This document shows, piece by piece, positions 33,133 to 40,759 of a stretch of 45,088 bases of DNA (its first letter is position 1; every line of letters starts with the position of its first letter). The stretch lies in contig DAHZHT010000008.1 of the NCBI GenBank assembly GCA_027406905.1, positions 1-45,088 of the forward strand. The letters are read 5' to 3'. The notes below the pieces were generated by a model, which saw nothing but the letters and a program-made list of their open reading frames with translations, was not told the DNA's origin and ran no database searches. This DNA comes from Elusimicrobiota bacterium (GTDB taxonomy: Bacteria; Elusimicrobiota; Elusimicrobia; UBA1565; UBA9628). The position numbers and the translations under genes were made by a program.

Positions 33133-34061
33133 GTTCCGGAGACTCTTCCCTCGCTAAAGTTACAAAAAGCCATCGGGGGGAGAAGTCTCGTCTTTCGCTT
33201 AAAGCCTATATCTTGTCCACTTGTCTGGCCTTGGTGGCAGTCTTCGCCATAGGGATTCTTATTTTCGGGAGAAAGAGTTCCGCTCAAAATCCCACTCTGA
33301 CGGTTTCTCAGGCGCAATTGAGGCTCAAAAACAACCCCGAGGACCTCAAGGCCTTGGTGAGCTTGGGAATTGATTACTTCCAACAAGGCCCTAATTTCTA
33401 CCCACAAGGCATTAATTCCCTTGAGGAGGCGCGTTCTCTTGGAGCTCTGGACCCGCGTATTTTTTATTATCGGGGGCTCATGTATCAAAACCTGGGATTT
33501 TATCCCTTTGCCCTTAAAGAGTATCAAAGGTATTTGCGCAATTTCCCCAATGATGAAGACATTCGGCAAAGGGAAGCGAAACTATTGTTCCAGGCGGGCC
33601 GCTATAACGATGCCCTCTCGGAATACCAGCGCTTGAGCTATTTTTCTCCCAAAGACCCGGTCATTAAAGAGAATTTAGCCATTTGTCTGTGGAAAAACCA
33701 TGAGGAAAACCCCGCGGCGGGAATCTTTAGCGAGTTAACGAAGACTTCATCTCAGGAGGGGGCCCAAAGAGCGGAGTTTTACCTGGGAAGAATTGATTGG
33801 AGTCAAAAAGACTATCAAGGAGCCTTCAGGCACCTTTTAAAGGCGGTTCCGGCGGGAAATGAAGATATTGGAATCCCTCCCCAGAAAATTTATTTTTTTC
33901 TTGCCCAGATCTCGCAAAAATTAGGCCATTATCGGGAGTCTCAACGCTTCTGGAAAAAGACTTTAAGCCTTGATCCCAGAGATTCTCAGGCGAAAAAGGA
34001 GTTAAAAAAGGTCCGACGCTTTCTTTTGGCTCAAAAAAGAAGAAAACAAAGGCGTCTTTAA
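33129..34061 (+). CDS. membrane-anchored TPR protein
   Basis: 310-residue protein with one N-terminal transmembrane helix (ILSTCLALVAVFAIGILIF, about 28-46) and a basic cytoplasmic start, so the rest is probably periplasmic. Helical TPR-like repeats follow, for example LKALVSLGIDYFQQG, ARIFYY-type pairs, ALKEYQRYLRNFPND, ALSEYQRLSYFSPKD, YFFLAQISQKLGHYRESQ and ending LSLDPRDSQAKKEL. The C-terminal tail is very basic. TPR proteins scaffold complexes in envelope assembly; the exact partner is unknown. It overlaps rpsA by four bases. Confidence 0.82.
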   Translation: MSSGDSSLAKVTKSHRGEKSRLSLKAYILSTCLALVAVFAIGILIFGRKSSAQNPTLTVSQAQLRLKNNPEDLKALVSLGIDYFQQGPNFYPQGINSLEEARSLGALDPRIFYYRGLMYQNLGFYPFALKEYQRYLRNFPNDEDIRQREAKLLFQAGRYNDALSEYQRLSYFSPKDPVIKENLAICLWKNHEENPAAGIFSELTKTSSQEGAQRAEFYLGRIDWSQKDYQGAFRHLLKAVPAGNEDIGIPPQKIYFFLAQISQKLGHYRESQRFWKKTLSLDPRDSQAKKELKKVRRFLLAQKRRKQRRL

Positions 34062-34072
34062 GAGTTTAAGCC

Positions 34073-34333
34073 ATGTCTCGCCATCGCCGCGGGGATAAAA
34101 AACCCAAGAAAGCTTCTCTCTCAGAACCTTCCCAGCCCCCGCTTTTCTCTTGGTGGGGGAAAAGGCTGATGTGGGGCGGTGTTTTTTTGGCGCTTTTGGG
34201 CTTTTGGGTTTTATCCTGGTGTGACCCTTTGGGTCGCAACTGGGCTTCTTGGGTTTCCCCGATCTTGATTTTAGGCGGATACTTTTTACTTGCTTTGGGC
34301 CTTGTTTGGCCTTATCTCTTCCCGTCTTTTTAG
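34073..34333 (+). CDS. small two-helix membrane protein
   Basis: 86 residues with a basic cytoplasmic start (MSRHRRGDKKPKK). Two hydrophobic segments follow: RLMWGGVFLALLGFWVLSW and ILILGGYFLLALGLVW. I do not recognise a family. It follows the TPR gene by 11 bases in the same direction and ends the plus-strand cluster, so it is likely the last cistron. A helper of membrane protein assembly is conceivable but unsupported. Confidence 0.65.
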   Translation: MSRHRRGDKKPKKASLSEPSQPPLFSWWGKRLMWGGVFLALLGFWVLSWCDPLGRNWASWVSPILILGGYFLLALGLVWPYLFPSF

Positions 34334-34727
34334 ATTTGGCTAGGGTTTTATCCTGATTGAATCTTCTTTCCTTAAATTCGCTTGATTTGAGGCAAATTTT
34401 TTAAACTGCGCCTCATGGGCTTTTTGATCTGAACCTAATCCCTTGATTTTCAAGCGTATTTTCCATTCTGTGCGCTCCTATCTTCAAAATTTTTAAATTC
34501 TCCGCAAATTTTTGGCTCGAATTTATTTGGTAACCCTCTGCTAATTTTAAAAATCAATAAAATATCTCTTAAATATTAAATTAATTAGTAAATATAAACA
34601 TTTTTAGTAAAGATATAATTCTATTTCTTGATTTTTTCAAGAGGCGGCAATATGGCTTATATGTAACATAATATTTATTATCAATAGTAATGAATTAGCG
34701 GGGTTGGCTTGGAAATTTTGCCTGTTT
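34334..34727. other. AT-rich gap between convergent genes
   Basis: About 390 bases with no convincing gene. The stretch 34,540-34,700 is strikingly AT-rich, with runs such as AAATATTAAATTAATTAG and the small palindrome ATAATATTTATTAT. A weak GAGGC...GCCTC hairpin near 34,400 might terminate the plus-strand operon. The sequence contrasts with the roughly half-GC neighbourhood and could be a boundary or an easily melted region. Confidence 0.5.
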
Positions 34728-35306
34728 TTAGGGTTCTAGGGGTTGGGCGCCGGTGATTCGTTGGCTTAATTTTTCCGCGATAAGGAAGGCTTTGAGTCTG
34801 CCGCTGGGGCTTAATTCGTATTTGCGCCCCCTGCGGGAGCCGGAAACGAGAATGTCGCCGTTTTTTACGGCATTTTGAAGGATTCGGTCAATTCTGGCGA
34901 TTGGGTATCCTGATTTTCGCAGCCAGCGGGCTAATTCAAGAGCGCTGGGTCTTGGTTGGTTGGCCATATCTTTGCTTGCGGCCATAAGAATAAGGCAGGC
35001 CTCTGCCGCTTGGCCGAGGTTTTCGAGTTTGTTCCTTAATAATAGGTCATTTTGTGCTTTTTCCGCTATTTTTTCCCATTGAATCCCTATTGGATTATCG
35101 CCATTGCTGTTATTCTTGTTGCCCGGGCTGCCGCCGGATTCGGTTTTTGTTTGTGGCGGCGCTGTTGATGAGAGATTCTTTTCTTGGCCTAGAAAGCTTT
35201 GGAGTTGTTCCTTGATGAATTCTTCGGAACCCAATGCCTCAAATTCGAAGCCATTGGGAAAGCGAAGGCGCAGTTTTTTAGCGGAATTATCCCCGATGAC
35301 TGACAT
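34728..35306 (-). CDS. putative DNA-binding protein of unknown family
   Basis: About 192 residues. The N-terminal part is beta-rich (KKLRLRFPNGFEFEAL) with an FIKEQLQSFLG helix, followed by a Ser/Gly/Asn-rich hinge. The C-terminal half reads ALELARWLRKSGYPIARIDRILQNAVKNGDI...RRGRKYELSPSGRLKAFLI, which looks like a winged-helix DNA-binding domain. I do not recognise the family. The start is chosen at the ATG at 35306, because the strong promoter just upstream predicts a transcript beginning near 35312. Earlier in-frame ATG and TTG codons lie at or above that point. Palindromes next to the promoter suggest autoregulation, though that is inference. Confidence 0.65.
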   Translation of the reverse strand: MSVIGDNSAKKLRLRFPNGFEFEALGSEEFIKEQLQSFLGQEKNLSSTAPPQTKTESGGSPGNKNNSNGDNPIGIQWEKIAEKAQNDLLLRNKLENLGQAAEACLILMAASKDMANQPRPSALELARWLRKSGYPIARIDRILQNAVKNGDILVSGSRRGRKYELSPSGRLKAFLIAEKLSQRITGAQPLEP

Positions 35307-35318
35307 AAATGTAGACAT

Positions 35319-35347
35319 ATAATACAAAATAAGGCTTTTTATGGCAA
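35319..35347 (-). promoter_or_regulatory. strong candidate promoter
   Basis: On the minus strand TTGCCA (35342-35347), exactly 17 bases, then TATTAT (35319-35324). Each hexamer matches the consensus at five of six positions. The predicted start near 35312 supports a short leader for the gene beginning at 35306. Confidence 0.6.
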
Positions 35348-35353
35348 TTTTAT

Positions 35354-35411
35354 GACATTGATATGTCTATAGACTTGTGGATAAGTCTGTGGAAAACCAA
35401 TTTGTGGAGGG
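35354..35411. promoter_or_regulatory. palindromes and DnaA-box-like repeats
   Basis: GACATTGATATGTC (35354-35367) and GACTTGTGGATAAGTC (35372-35387) are interrupted palindromes sitting just outside the -35 box. The second contains TGTGGATAA (35376-35384), a perfect complement of the DnaA box TTATCCACA. TGTGGAAAA at 35388-35396 and TGTGGAGGG at 35403-35411 repeat the same core at short intervals. The array may bind a repressor, DnaA, or both. Confidence 0.5.
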
Positions 35412-35419
35412 GATTAAGC

Positions 35420-36868
35420 TTAAAATCGCCCGGAGGCGCTTAAGGATATAAGAGTTGCGATATTTCCGGCAGGGGCGGAAGTGTTGGGATATCCCGCGAC
35501 TGCGGCCGGGCCGGCTAGAAAGACGGCTCCGGTGAGTGAAAGAGTGAGGCTACTTCTAAAACTGCGCCTAAAAGTGATGTCCCATTCATCTCCCAGGTTT
35601 CTTGATCCGCTGGCCACTTGATCGGCTCGGTAGAGAAAGTAGTCCAGATCAAGGGCTACGTTATCATAGGCTGGAGGGGTATAACCCCCGCTGACGACGT
35701 CAATTCCGGTGGCTCCTTGGGGCAGTCCACTGGCGGTGGGAGCGGTTCCCAGCGCGGCATAAGGAGTGGCGGCAAAAAAAGCTCCGAACCCGTCTCTTTG
35801 AAGCCCGTCAAATTGATGCCCATGCGCGGGGAAAAACGCGGTGTCGGTGCCCGTTTCTCCCGGAGTCGCTCCGCTGCCGTGGGCTAAGGCTAGATGCGCG
35901 ATTCCTTCCCCCACTTTATAAAGGGGTTGTTTCCACTTGGCTCTGACCACCGCCGCATTTCCATTATAAGTGATGGAATTGGGCGCCCCATTGGCTCCGT
36001 TGGTGGTCGCTTGTCCCTTTTCCATGGCGGCTTCGCCGTCAAAAACAAGAGAACCGTAATTGATCTGATAGCGGAGGCTGGTAAAACTTCTTGTGGCAGA
36101 TGTCAAAGTGTCGCCTAGCCCGGGATCAATTTCCGGGCCATTTCCGTTTTCGATGAGTTCGTTGAGTTCCCACATTCCGTCTGTGGGAATCGCGAATGTA
36201 AACCCGGCCAGGTTGAGACCGCCCGGGGCTAGAAAACTCGAAGCTGGGGCGGCATAGCTGTCATTATAAATAGAATGGCTGGTATTGAAATAGAATCCCT
36301 CAAGCGAGGTTTCCCAAAATGGAAGATTTCCTTTGACCGTAGCTCCGGTAAATCCCGCGCCGTCATCATCTAAGAGAAGCCCGCTTCCCAAGACGAAATT
36401 TTGTCTTCCAACGGTCGCCTCTATGGATTTCCCCAAAATATGGTGAATGCGGATATAGGCATTCTCCATAAAAGGAGTTAAGGCGGTATTGGGGTAATTC
36501 GACGCGATTTGACCAAAAGGAGATCCCTTTAAAGCGACGGTCGACCCCGAAACCCCAAGAGCGTGGAATTTAACGCCAATATCCATGGTCGTTCCATTCC
36601 AAGAATCGGGCAAATCGATATTGCGCACCGCGATTCCGAGGGTAGCGTCATTGGCGATATAATCTTGATTGTCTTTTTTAGAAGGATCATAATTGAGATT
36701 TGAATAGGAGAGGGCGCTGACGTTATACCCGGCGGATAAGTCAAGGTTGGTCGCGTTGGCCTTGAAAGGCCGCGATAGAGAAAAAACCGCCAAGACAGAC
36801 AAGAAAAGTTTCCCTTTTTGTGGAGTTCGTTTTTTAGAAAGGAAAACCGTAGAGAAACTTTTTTGCAT
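35420..36868 (-). CDS. porin-like outer-membrane beta-barrel protein
   Basis: 482-residue exported protein with a signal region (KLFLSVLAVFSLSRPFKANA). A long series of amphipathic beta strands rich in Tyr, Phe and Gly follows, with typical turns (LPDSWNGTTMDIGVKFHALGV, IEATVGRQNFVLGSGLLLDD, WDITFRRSFRSSLTLSLTGAVFL). It ends in Phe (SLSASGRF), the expected final residue for BAM-dependent assembly. The VGRQNF...LLDDDGAGFTG segment resembles alginate-export-type barrels (AlgE/Alginate_exp), but the substrate is unknown. It lies 32 bases behind a TPR gene in the same direction. Confidence 0.85.
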   Translation of the reverse strand: MQKSFSTVFLSKKRTPQKGKLFLSVLAVFSLSRPFKANATNLDLSAGYNVSALSYSNLNYDPSKKDNQDYIANDATLGIAVRNIDLPDSWNGTTMDIGVKFHALGVSGSTVALKGSPFGQIASNYPNTALTPFMENAYIRIHHILGKSIEATVGRQNFVLGSGLLLDDDGAGFTGATVKGNLPFWETSLEGFYFNTSHSIYNDSYAAPASSFLAPGGLNLAGFTFAIPTDGMWELNELIENGNGPEIDPGLGDTLTSATRSFTSLRYQINYGSLVFDGEAAMEKGQATTNGANGAPNSITYNGNAAVVRAKWKQPLYKVGEGIAHLALAHGSGATPGETGTDTAFFPAHGHQFDGLQRDGFGAFFAATPYAALGTAPTASGLPQGATGIDVVSGGYTPPAYDNVALDLDYFLYRADQVASGSRNLGDEWDITFRRSFRSSLTLSLTGAVFLAGPAAVAGYPNTSAPAGNIATLISLSASGRF

Positions 36869-36900
36869 GGCCTAGGATTGGAGTCGAAAAAATGAGGCGA

Positions 36901-37647
36901 TCAAGTTTTTCGTGGACGCTTTTGATGTTTTTGAGGGGATTGAAAACGGGCTTTGACCGCCGTCCCAGCCGTTTTTTTAGAATTTGATTTCCCCCCCTTG
37001 GGCGAAATTTTATCTTGGGCCCAAGCGGCAAAATAGGTGTTTGGATACTCCAAAGCTATCTTCTGATAGGCGACTTTTGCGTCTTCCATTTTCCCTTGGG
37101 CTTCATAACAACGGGCTAAAACGGAGTGAACCTGGGGCGCCAGGAAATGATCCGGATACAGGTTGAGGAATTTCTGGGCTTCAATTTCGGCTTTGTCGCA
37201 TAATTTCGCGGCTTCATAGGTTAAAGCCAAATCGTTAAGAGCGAAAGGGGTCAGGGCTTGGGAATTGGTCGCTTCTAATTGCCGGTAATAGGATTCGGCT
37301 GTCGTATAATCCTGAGTGGAATAAGAGACATCCCCTGCAAATAAAAGCCCATAGCCGGCCGCAGGGGTGTTGAGATATTGAGATTCAAGGGATTTGATTT
37401 CAGAAAAGGCCTTGTTTTTGTGTCCGGCGGCATACAAGCCTTCCGCTAAACCCAGTTTTTCCCACGCCTTATTTTGATGGACCTTGAAATTGTGATACGC
37501 CGTCCAGCCTATTAGGCAGGCGACAAGGACAGATCCGGCGATAATTCCAGAAATTCTTTTATTGGCTTTGATCCAAAGAATCGTTTTGGCGACGCTGCCT
37601 TCCAATTCGTTGTTTCTGACCTGTTGCCGAGCCCAATGACTTCCCAT
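36901..37647 (-). CDS. membrane-anchored TPR protein (YfgM/BamD-like)
   Basis: 248 residues. A transmembrane helix at about 34-52 (SGIIAGSVLVACLIGWTAY) follows a cytoplasmic N terminus, so the TPRs should be periplasmic. Repeats include AYGLLFAGDVSYSTQDYTTAESYYRQL, LNDLALTYEAAKLCDKAEIEAQKF and SVLARCYEAQGKMEDAKVAYQKIALEYPNTYFAAWA. The C-terminal 40 residues are very basic. The layout resembles YfgM (ancillary SecYEG chaperone) and other TPR_21 proteins. GGGAG precedes the ATG. The neighbouring porin fits an envelope-biogenesis role. Confidence 0.82.
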   Translation of the reverse strand: MGSHWARQQVRNNELEGSVAKTILWIKANKRISGIIAGSVLVACLIGWTAYHNFKVHQNKAWEKLGLAEGLYAAGHKNKAFSEIKSLESQYLNTPAAGYGLLFAGDVSYSTQDYTTAESYYRQLEATNSQALTPFALNDLALTYEAAKLCDKAEIEAQKFLNLYPDHFLAPQVHSVLARCYEAQGKMEDAKVAYQKIALEYPNTYFAAWAQDKISPKGGKSNSKKTAGTAVKARFQSPQKHQKRPRKT

Positions 37648-37694
37648 TTGTTTTTCTCCCCTTCAAAAGATAACAAAAAATATGCCCCTAAAAC

Positions 37695-37766
37695 TGCCCC
37701 GAGAGGGAATCGAACCCCCATCTTCTCCTTAGGACGGAGTAGCTCTATCCATTGAGCTATCGGGGC
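37695..37766 (-). tRNA. tRNA-Arg (anticodon CCU)
   Basis: Cloverleaf folds on the minus strand: acceptor GCCCCGA with TCGGGGC, D arm GCTC...GAGC, and T arm GGGGG-TTCGATT-CCCTC. The anticodon stem CTCC...GGAG has loop GTCCTAA, giving anticodon CCT. Discriminator base is A. CCA is not encoded. One mismatch (A-A) lies at the top of the anticodon stem. The tyrosine integrase gene lies on its 5' side, 83 bases away. Confidence 0.95.
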
Positions 37767-37777
37767 TTTTTGCTTAT

Positions 37778-37806
37778 ATTATAAACGCTTTTTACTATTT
37801 TGACAG
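37778..37806 (-). promoter_or_regulatory. promoter of tRNA-Arg
   Basis: On the minus strand CTGTCA (37801-37806), 17 bases, and a perfect TATAAT (37778-37783) lie 11 bases before the tRNA 5' end. The promoter sits between the integrase stop and the tRNA, so the tRNA is still expressed after any integration. Confidence 0.65.
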
Positions 37807-37849
37807 TTTGCTCAAATAGGCTTGGTGTCCAAAAAGTGTCCATGTTTAG

Positions 37850-38842
37850 TCAACAACGCGTTCCGATCGGCATGGCGGCGTCAAAGGCTCCGATCTTGGC
37901 GGCCAAATGTTCCTTAGCCAAATGAGCGTAGCGTTGGGTCATTTCAGGAGAGCTGTGTCCCAAAAGTTTTTGCAATGCGGGCAAATCGCCAGTTCGCATA
38001 ATAAAATGACTGGCAAAAGTGTGGCGCAGATCATGAAAGCGAAAATCTGAAATCCGAGCCGCAACCAGCGCTTTTTGAAAATGAGCGCGCAATGTTATTT
38101 CTGGAATACCGAACACACGCCCCTCCTTTTTAGGCCCCAGCGTTTTAAATGTCGATGATAACTTTTCACCGATAGGAAGCTCGCGGGGTTTGCCTGACTT
38201 TGATTGTAATATATAAATCATCTTGCGCTCAATGTCGATGTTTTCCCACCGGAGTTGGAATATTTCTCCGCGTCGCATGCCGGTGAGCATCGCGCAAATC
38301 AAAATTGGTCGAATCCGGTCGCTGCAGCAGTCTATGAGGCGTTCGATCTCATCTACGCTTAAGAACCGCAGTCTCCGATTATCTTCTCTGCGCCGGCGGA
38401 CCTTTGCTACAGGGTTTTCGCCGAAGAAATCCCCCCATTCCTTTGCGCGATTAAGTAACGGCGACAAAAAGTTCATTTGCCGATTAGCGGTCGCTGTCGT
38501 TGTGCGATCAGCCGTTTCATTGTAATACGCTTGTACATCAGCGGGAGTGATCTCCGCAAGTTTCTTGTTTCCGAATCTCAACTTGAATGCTTCAAGAACG
38601 CCGCGCACGCCCTTGGCTTTAAGTTGGCATCCCTCTAACGCCCAGTACTTGTCTACGAATTGATGGAAGGATGGGGAGTTTTTATTTCGTTCGGGGAAAT
38701 ACTTGCCTTCGGCAATTTCGCTTTGGCGCTTGAGAAGGACTTCCCGTGCCAGGCTTTTGGACGGGCCGATCTTCTCCCGTTTGCGGCGATTGCCGCAGTA
38801 ATAATCGATATACCAGTTCTCGCCCTTCCTCAGGATACCCAT
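37850..38842 (-). CDS. tyrosine recombinase / integrase
   Basis: Site-specific recombinase that integrates and excises a mobile element. The N-terminal arm- and core-binding region is followed by the catalytic domain with R190 (LTGMRRGEI), H270 and R273 (HDLRHTFAS), H296 (LGHSS) and nucleophile Y305 (MTQRYAHL). The lysine is probably in SKSGKP near 216. All catalytic positions are intact. It is adjacent to tRNA-Arg, the classical attachment target. The excisionase-like gene lies 54 bases upstream. Confidence 0.94.
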   Translation of the reverse strand: MGILRKGENWYIDYYCGNRRKREKIGPSKSLAREVLLKRQSEIAEGKYFPERNKNSPSFHQFVDKYWALEGCQLKAKGVRGVLEAFKLRFGNKKLAEITPADVQAYYNETADRTTTATANRQMNFLSPLLNRAKEWGDFFGENPVAKVRRRREDNRRLRFLSVDEIERLIDCCSDRIRPILICAMLTGMRRGEIFQLRWENIDIERKMIYILQSKSGKPRELPIGEKLSSTFKTLGPKKEGRVFGIPEITLRAHFQKALVAARISDFRFHDLRHTFASHFIMRTGDLPALQKLLGHSSPEMTQRYAHLAKEHLAAKIGAFDAAMPIGTRC

Positions 38843-38896
38843 ACTATTATTTACTCCAAACGGTCAAAAAATGTTCCCTCTTTGCCGATTTTTCCA

Positions 38897-39145
38897 TTAA
38901 TTCCCCGCAAAAGGCGAAACGGCCACGCGCCTTTCTTTGAGCCAACGCTCGATTTCTCGCCGATCAAAGCGGACCGAACGCCCGACCTTCAGATGCGGAA
39001 TCTTTTTCTGGTGCGTCCAGGTATAGAGGGTGGCGACTGGCGTCCCTATATACGCCGACAACTCTTCGACCCGCAAAAATATCTTTTCGGCGGCAGCATC
39101 TTGCGCTCTTTCAAGAACGACGCTATTTCCATTTTTTAGTTCCAT
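38897..39145 (-). CDS. helix-turn-helix excisionase-like protein
   Basis: 82-residue protein with a MerR/HTH_17-like DNA-binding domain: EKIFLRVEELSAYIGTPVATLYTWTHQKKIPHLKVGRSVRFDRREIERWL. This is the usual motif of excisionases and small activators next to integrases. The ATG has AAGGAG upstream. Placement directly upstream of the integrase supports the excisionase role. Confidence 0.82.
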   Translation of the reverse strand: MELKNGNSVVLERAQDAAAEKIFLRVEELSAYIGTPVATLYTWTHQKKIPHLKVGRSVRFDRREIERWLKERRVAVSPFAGN

Positions 39146-39192
39146 TAGATATCCTCTCCTTTTAATACTCGACTCTTCGCGGCAAAAAGATT

Positions 39193-39339
39193 TTAAGTCC
39201 CGTGTCTGCGTTGACCGAGATGCTGAAGGAAGATCGCCATGGGCAAAATCAGAGCGCCGCTCTTTTTATGACCAGTTCTTAGCAGCGCCAGACCGGCGGC
39301 CGTTAGCGCGATGAGTAATAAAAAGAAGCCTTGATTCAT
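39193..39339 (-). CDS. small membrane protein of the mobile element
   Basis: 48 residues with one hydrophobic helix (GFFLLLIALTAAGLALL), a basic loop (RTGHKKSG) and a second short hydrophobic stretch (ALILPMAIFLQ). The ATG overlaps the stop of the replication-relaxation-like gene by four bases (ATGA), which supports it as a real gene despite its size. Function unknown. Confidence 0.55.
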   Translation of the reverse strand: MNQGFFLLLIALTAAGLALLRTGHKKSGALILPMAIFLQHLGQRRHGT

Positions 39340-40253
39340 CGAAGTTCTCCGCGAAGCGCATTGCCCCTTTCCAAGCCCGGGGTCTGGTAAGGAGACTGAT
39401 GGGAACGGGCTATGGGCCGTTTCTCCAGACGGATCTCGCCGCCCAGATAGCCCACGAAGGGGCATGTTCCCATGGATTTTTGGAAGTCCTCAATGGAGGA
39501 AACATAGATGAAATCCATGAGGAGTTCCCGCGCCCGCGACAAGATCGCCTCCTGCCCGTTGGGCCAGGCCGTGATATAGAGTACCACCGCATTCCGGGGC
39601 AGGCCGGTTCGGTAATCCGTCCATAATCGGCGGTAGCGCTCAAAATCTTTCATCGTGCGCTCGACCTCGACAGCCTTAGGCTGAGCGTCGTCCGATATCC
39701 AGAGATCGGGCAGGAGCATCCCATTTAATCGCGCGCCGCCCTTGGCATATCGGCTGCGGACATGGCGCTCAAATTCAGTTGAAACGGGCAGCCCCAGCAA
39801 GGCGCTTATGACCAGGCCAATGCCGCCAACCAGCATCTCATGCGGGACCATGGACGGCGCCACGGAAAGCCGCCGCCCTGGGATTTGGGAGATATCTTGC
39901 TGAATCATGTAGGCGTGCCCGCGCCCCGTCAGCGCATAGAGAGACGCGTTCGCAAACCCATGGAGCCTGACCATCTCAGCCGCCCTCAACCGCTTGAGAA
40001 CCTTGTAGCCCGGAGCGTCAAATTTCCCTGCATATGCCCCGTTAAAAAACAGATTCACTCGCTTTTCTTCCGTCATCTTGCCCCCGAAAACCAGTCCTTC
40101 AACCTGGGCTTGGCTCATCATTCCCCATTTTTCCAATGCCTTTAAAACCTCCCTCCCCGCTCTTCTTACATCCGCTTTTATCAACCTTTCAAACCCTGTT
40201 TCATGCCCAAAACTCTCCTCTTTTGGAACCAGAATATCCATCCTCTTTGTCAT
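39336..40253 (-). CDS. replication-relaxation family protein (plasmid/ICE mobilisation)
   Basis: 305 residues. The N-terminal about 120 residues contain a winged-helix-like region (LKALEKWGMMSQAQVEGLVF, YKVLKRLRAAEMVRLHG, LYALTGRGHAYM). The C-terminal half has LLPDLWISDD...KAVEVERTMKDFERYRRLWTDY, matching the P-D...E-x-E/K pattern (PD at 182-183, E196 and E198) of the Replic_Relax family, a PD-(D/E)XK-like fold linked to plasmid and conjugative elements. The normal partner relaxase is not in the window. It precedes the small membrane, Xis and integrase genes in one direction. Confidence 0.72.
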   Translation of the reverse strand: MTKRMDILVPKEESFGHETGFERLIKADVRRAGREVLKALEKWGMMSQAQVEGLVFGGKMTEEKRVNLFFNGAYAGKFDAPGYKVLKRLRAAEMVRLHGFANASLYALTGRGHAYMIQQDISQIPGRRLSVAPSMVPHEMLVGGIGLVISALLGLPVSTEFERHVRSRYAKGGARLNGMLLPDLWISDDAQPKAVEVERTMKDFERYRRLWTDYRTGLPRNAVVLYITAWPNGQEAILSRARELLMDFIYVSSIEDFQKSMGTCPFVGYLGGEIRLEKRPIARSHQSPYQTPGLERGNALRGELR

Positions 40254-40285
40254 TTAATTTCCATCCCTATCCTTCCCATTTTCAA

Positions 40286-40411
40286 CCTCGCTTAGCCCGC
40301 CGACCTCCTGACCACCCCACCATCACAAAACATTCATGTATCCTGGTTGTGGGGGGGTGGTCAGGAGGCGACAAACGCGCGGCGATTGCCGAGGCGGGCG
40401 ATAAAGCGAGG
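40286..40411. repeat. nested inverted repeats upstream of the mobilisation gene
   Basis: Inner perfect arms CCTCCTGACCACCCC (40304-40318) and GGGGTGGTCAGGAGG (40354-40368) have a 35-base loop. Outer arms CCTCGCTTAGCCCGCC (40286-40301) pair with GGCGGGC (40393-40399) plus AAGCGAGG (40404-40411), with a small bulge. Position and size suggest an origin of transfer, origin of replication or operator. Confidence 0.6.
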
Positions 40412-40451
40412 TAAAAATCAGCATTTTTTGTTGGACTCCGAAAAAAGCCTG

Positions 40452-40469
40452 CGTCCGTCAAAACGGACG
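40452..40469. repeat. small perfect hairpin
   Basis: CGTCCG (40452-40457) and CGGACG (40464-40469) flank TCAAAA. It lies next to the nested repeats; a related GCGGAC follows at 40475. Possible additional protein-binding site. Confidence 0.4.
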
Positions 40470-40501
40470 TTGATGCGGACACAGGAATTTCTCTCATTTC
40501 A

Positions 40502-40594
40502 TCACGCCTTGAGCTCGAAGCGCCCCTCGGCGACTTCCCTGGAAAGCGCCCGAATCGCCTCCGAAACCAGGCGGCTGCGGCTGATGTCGCGACC
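40502..40594 (-). pseudogene. remnant of a ribbon-helix-helix protein
   Basis: The minus-strand frame reads GRDISRSRLVSEAIRALSRE followed by VAEGRFELKA and a stop. That matches the second half of a CopG-type ribbon-helix-helix domain. An in-frame TGA lies immediately upstream, and no intact N-terminal strand or start codon follows. Such proteins usually accompany relaxases or antitoxins. I call it a truncated remnant. Confidence 0.4.
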
Positions 40595-40759
40595 TCATTT
40601 GACATTCGCTTTCCCCCCTTTTTATGGCCGGGATTACGGCAGGCGGGGAGCATTCTCCCTCGATTTATGTCGGCTGGCTGCCAGCCTGCTCGTTTGATAT
40701 CCCTACACTTATTAATCGTTTGAGCCGGTCATTTCCGCACATTCCAGAAGCGGCTTAGC

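Noticed and set aside
40282..40697. overlapping frames on both strands across the nested repeats
   Set aside because: They read through palindromes and the RHH remnant in the wrong frame; no start signals.
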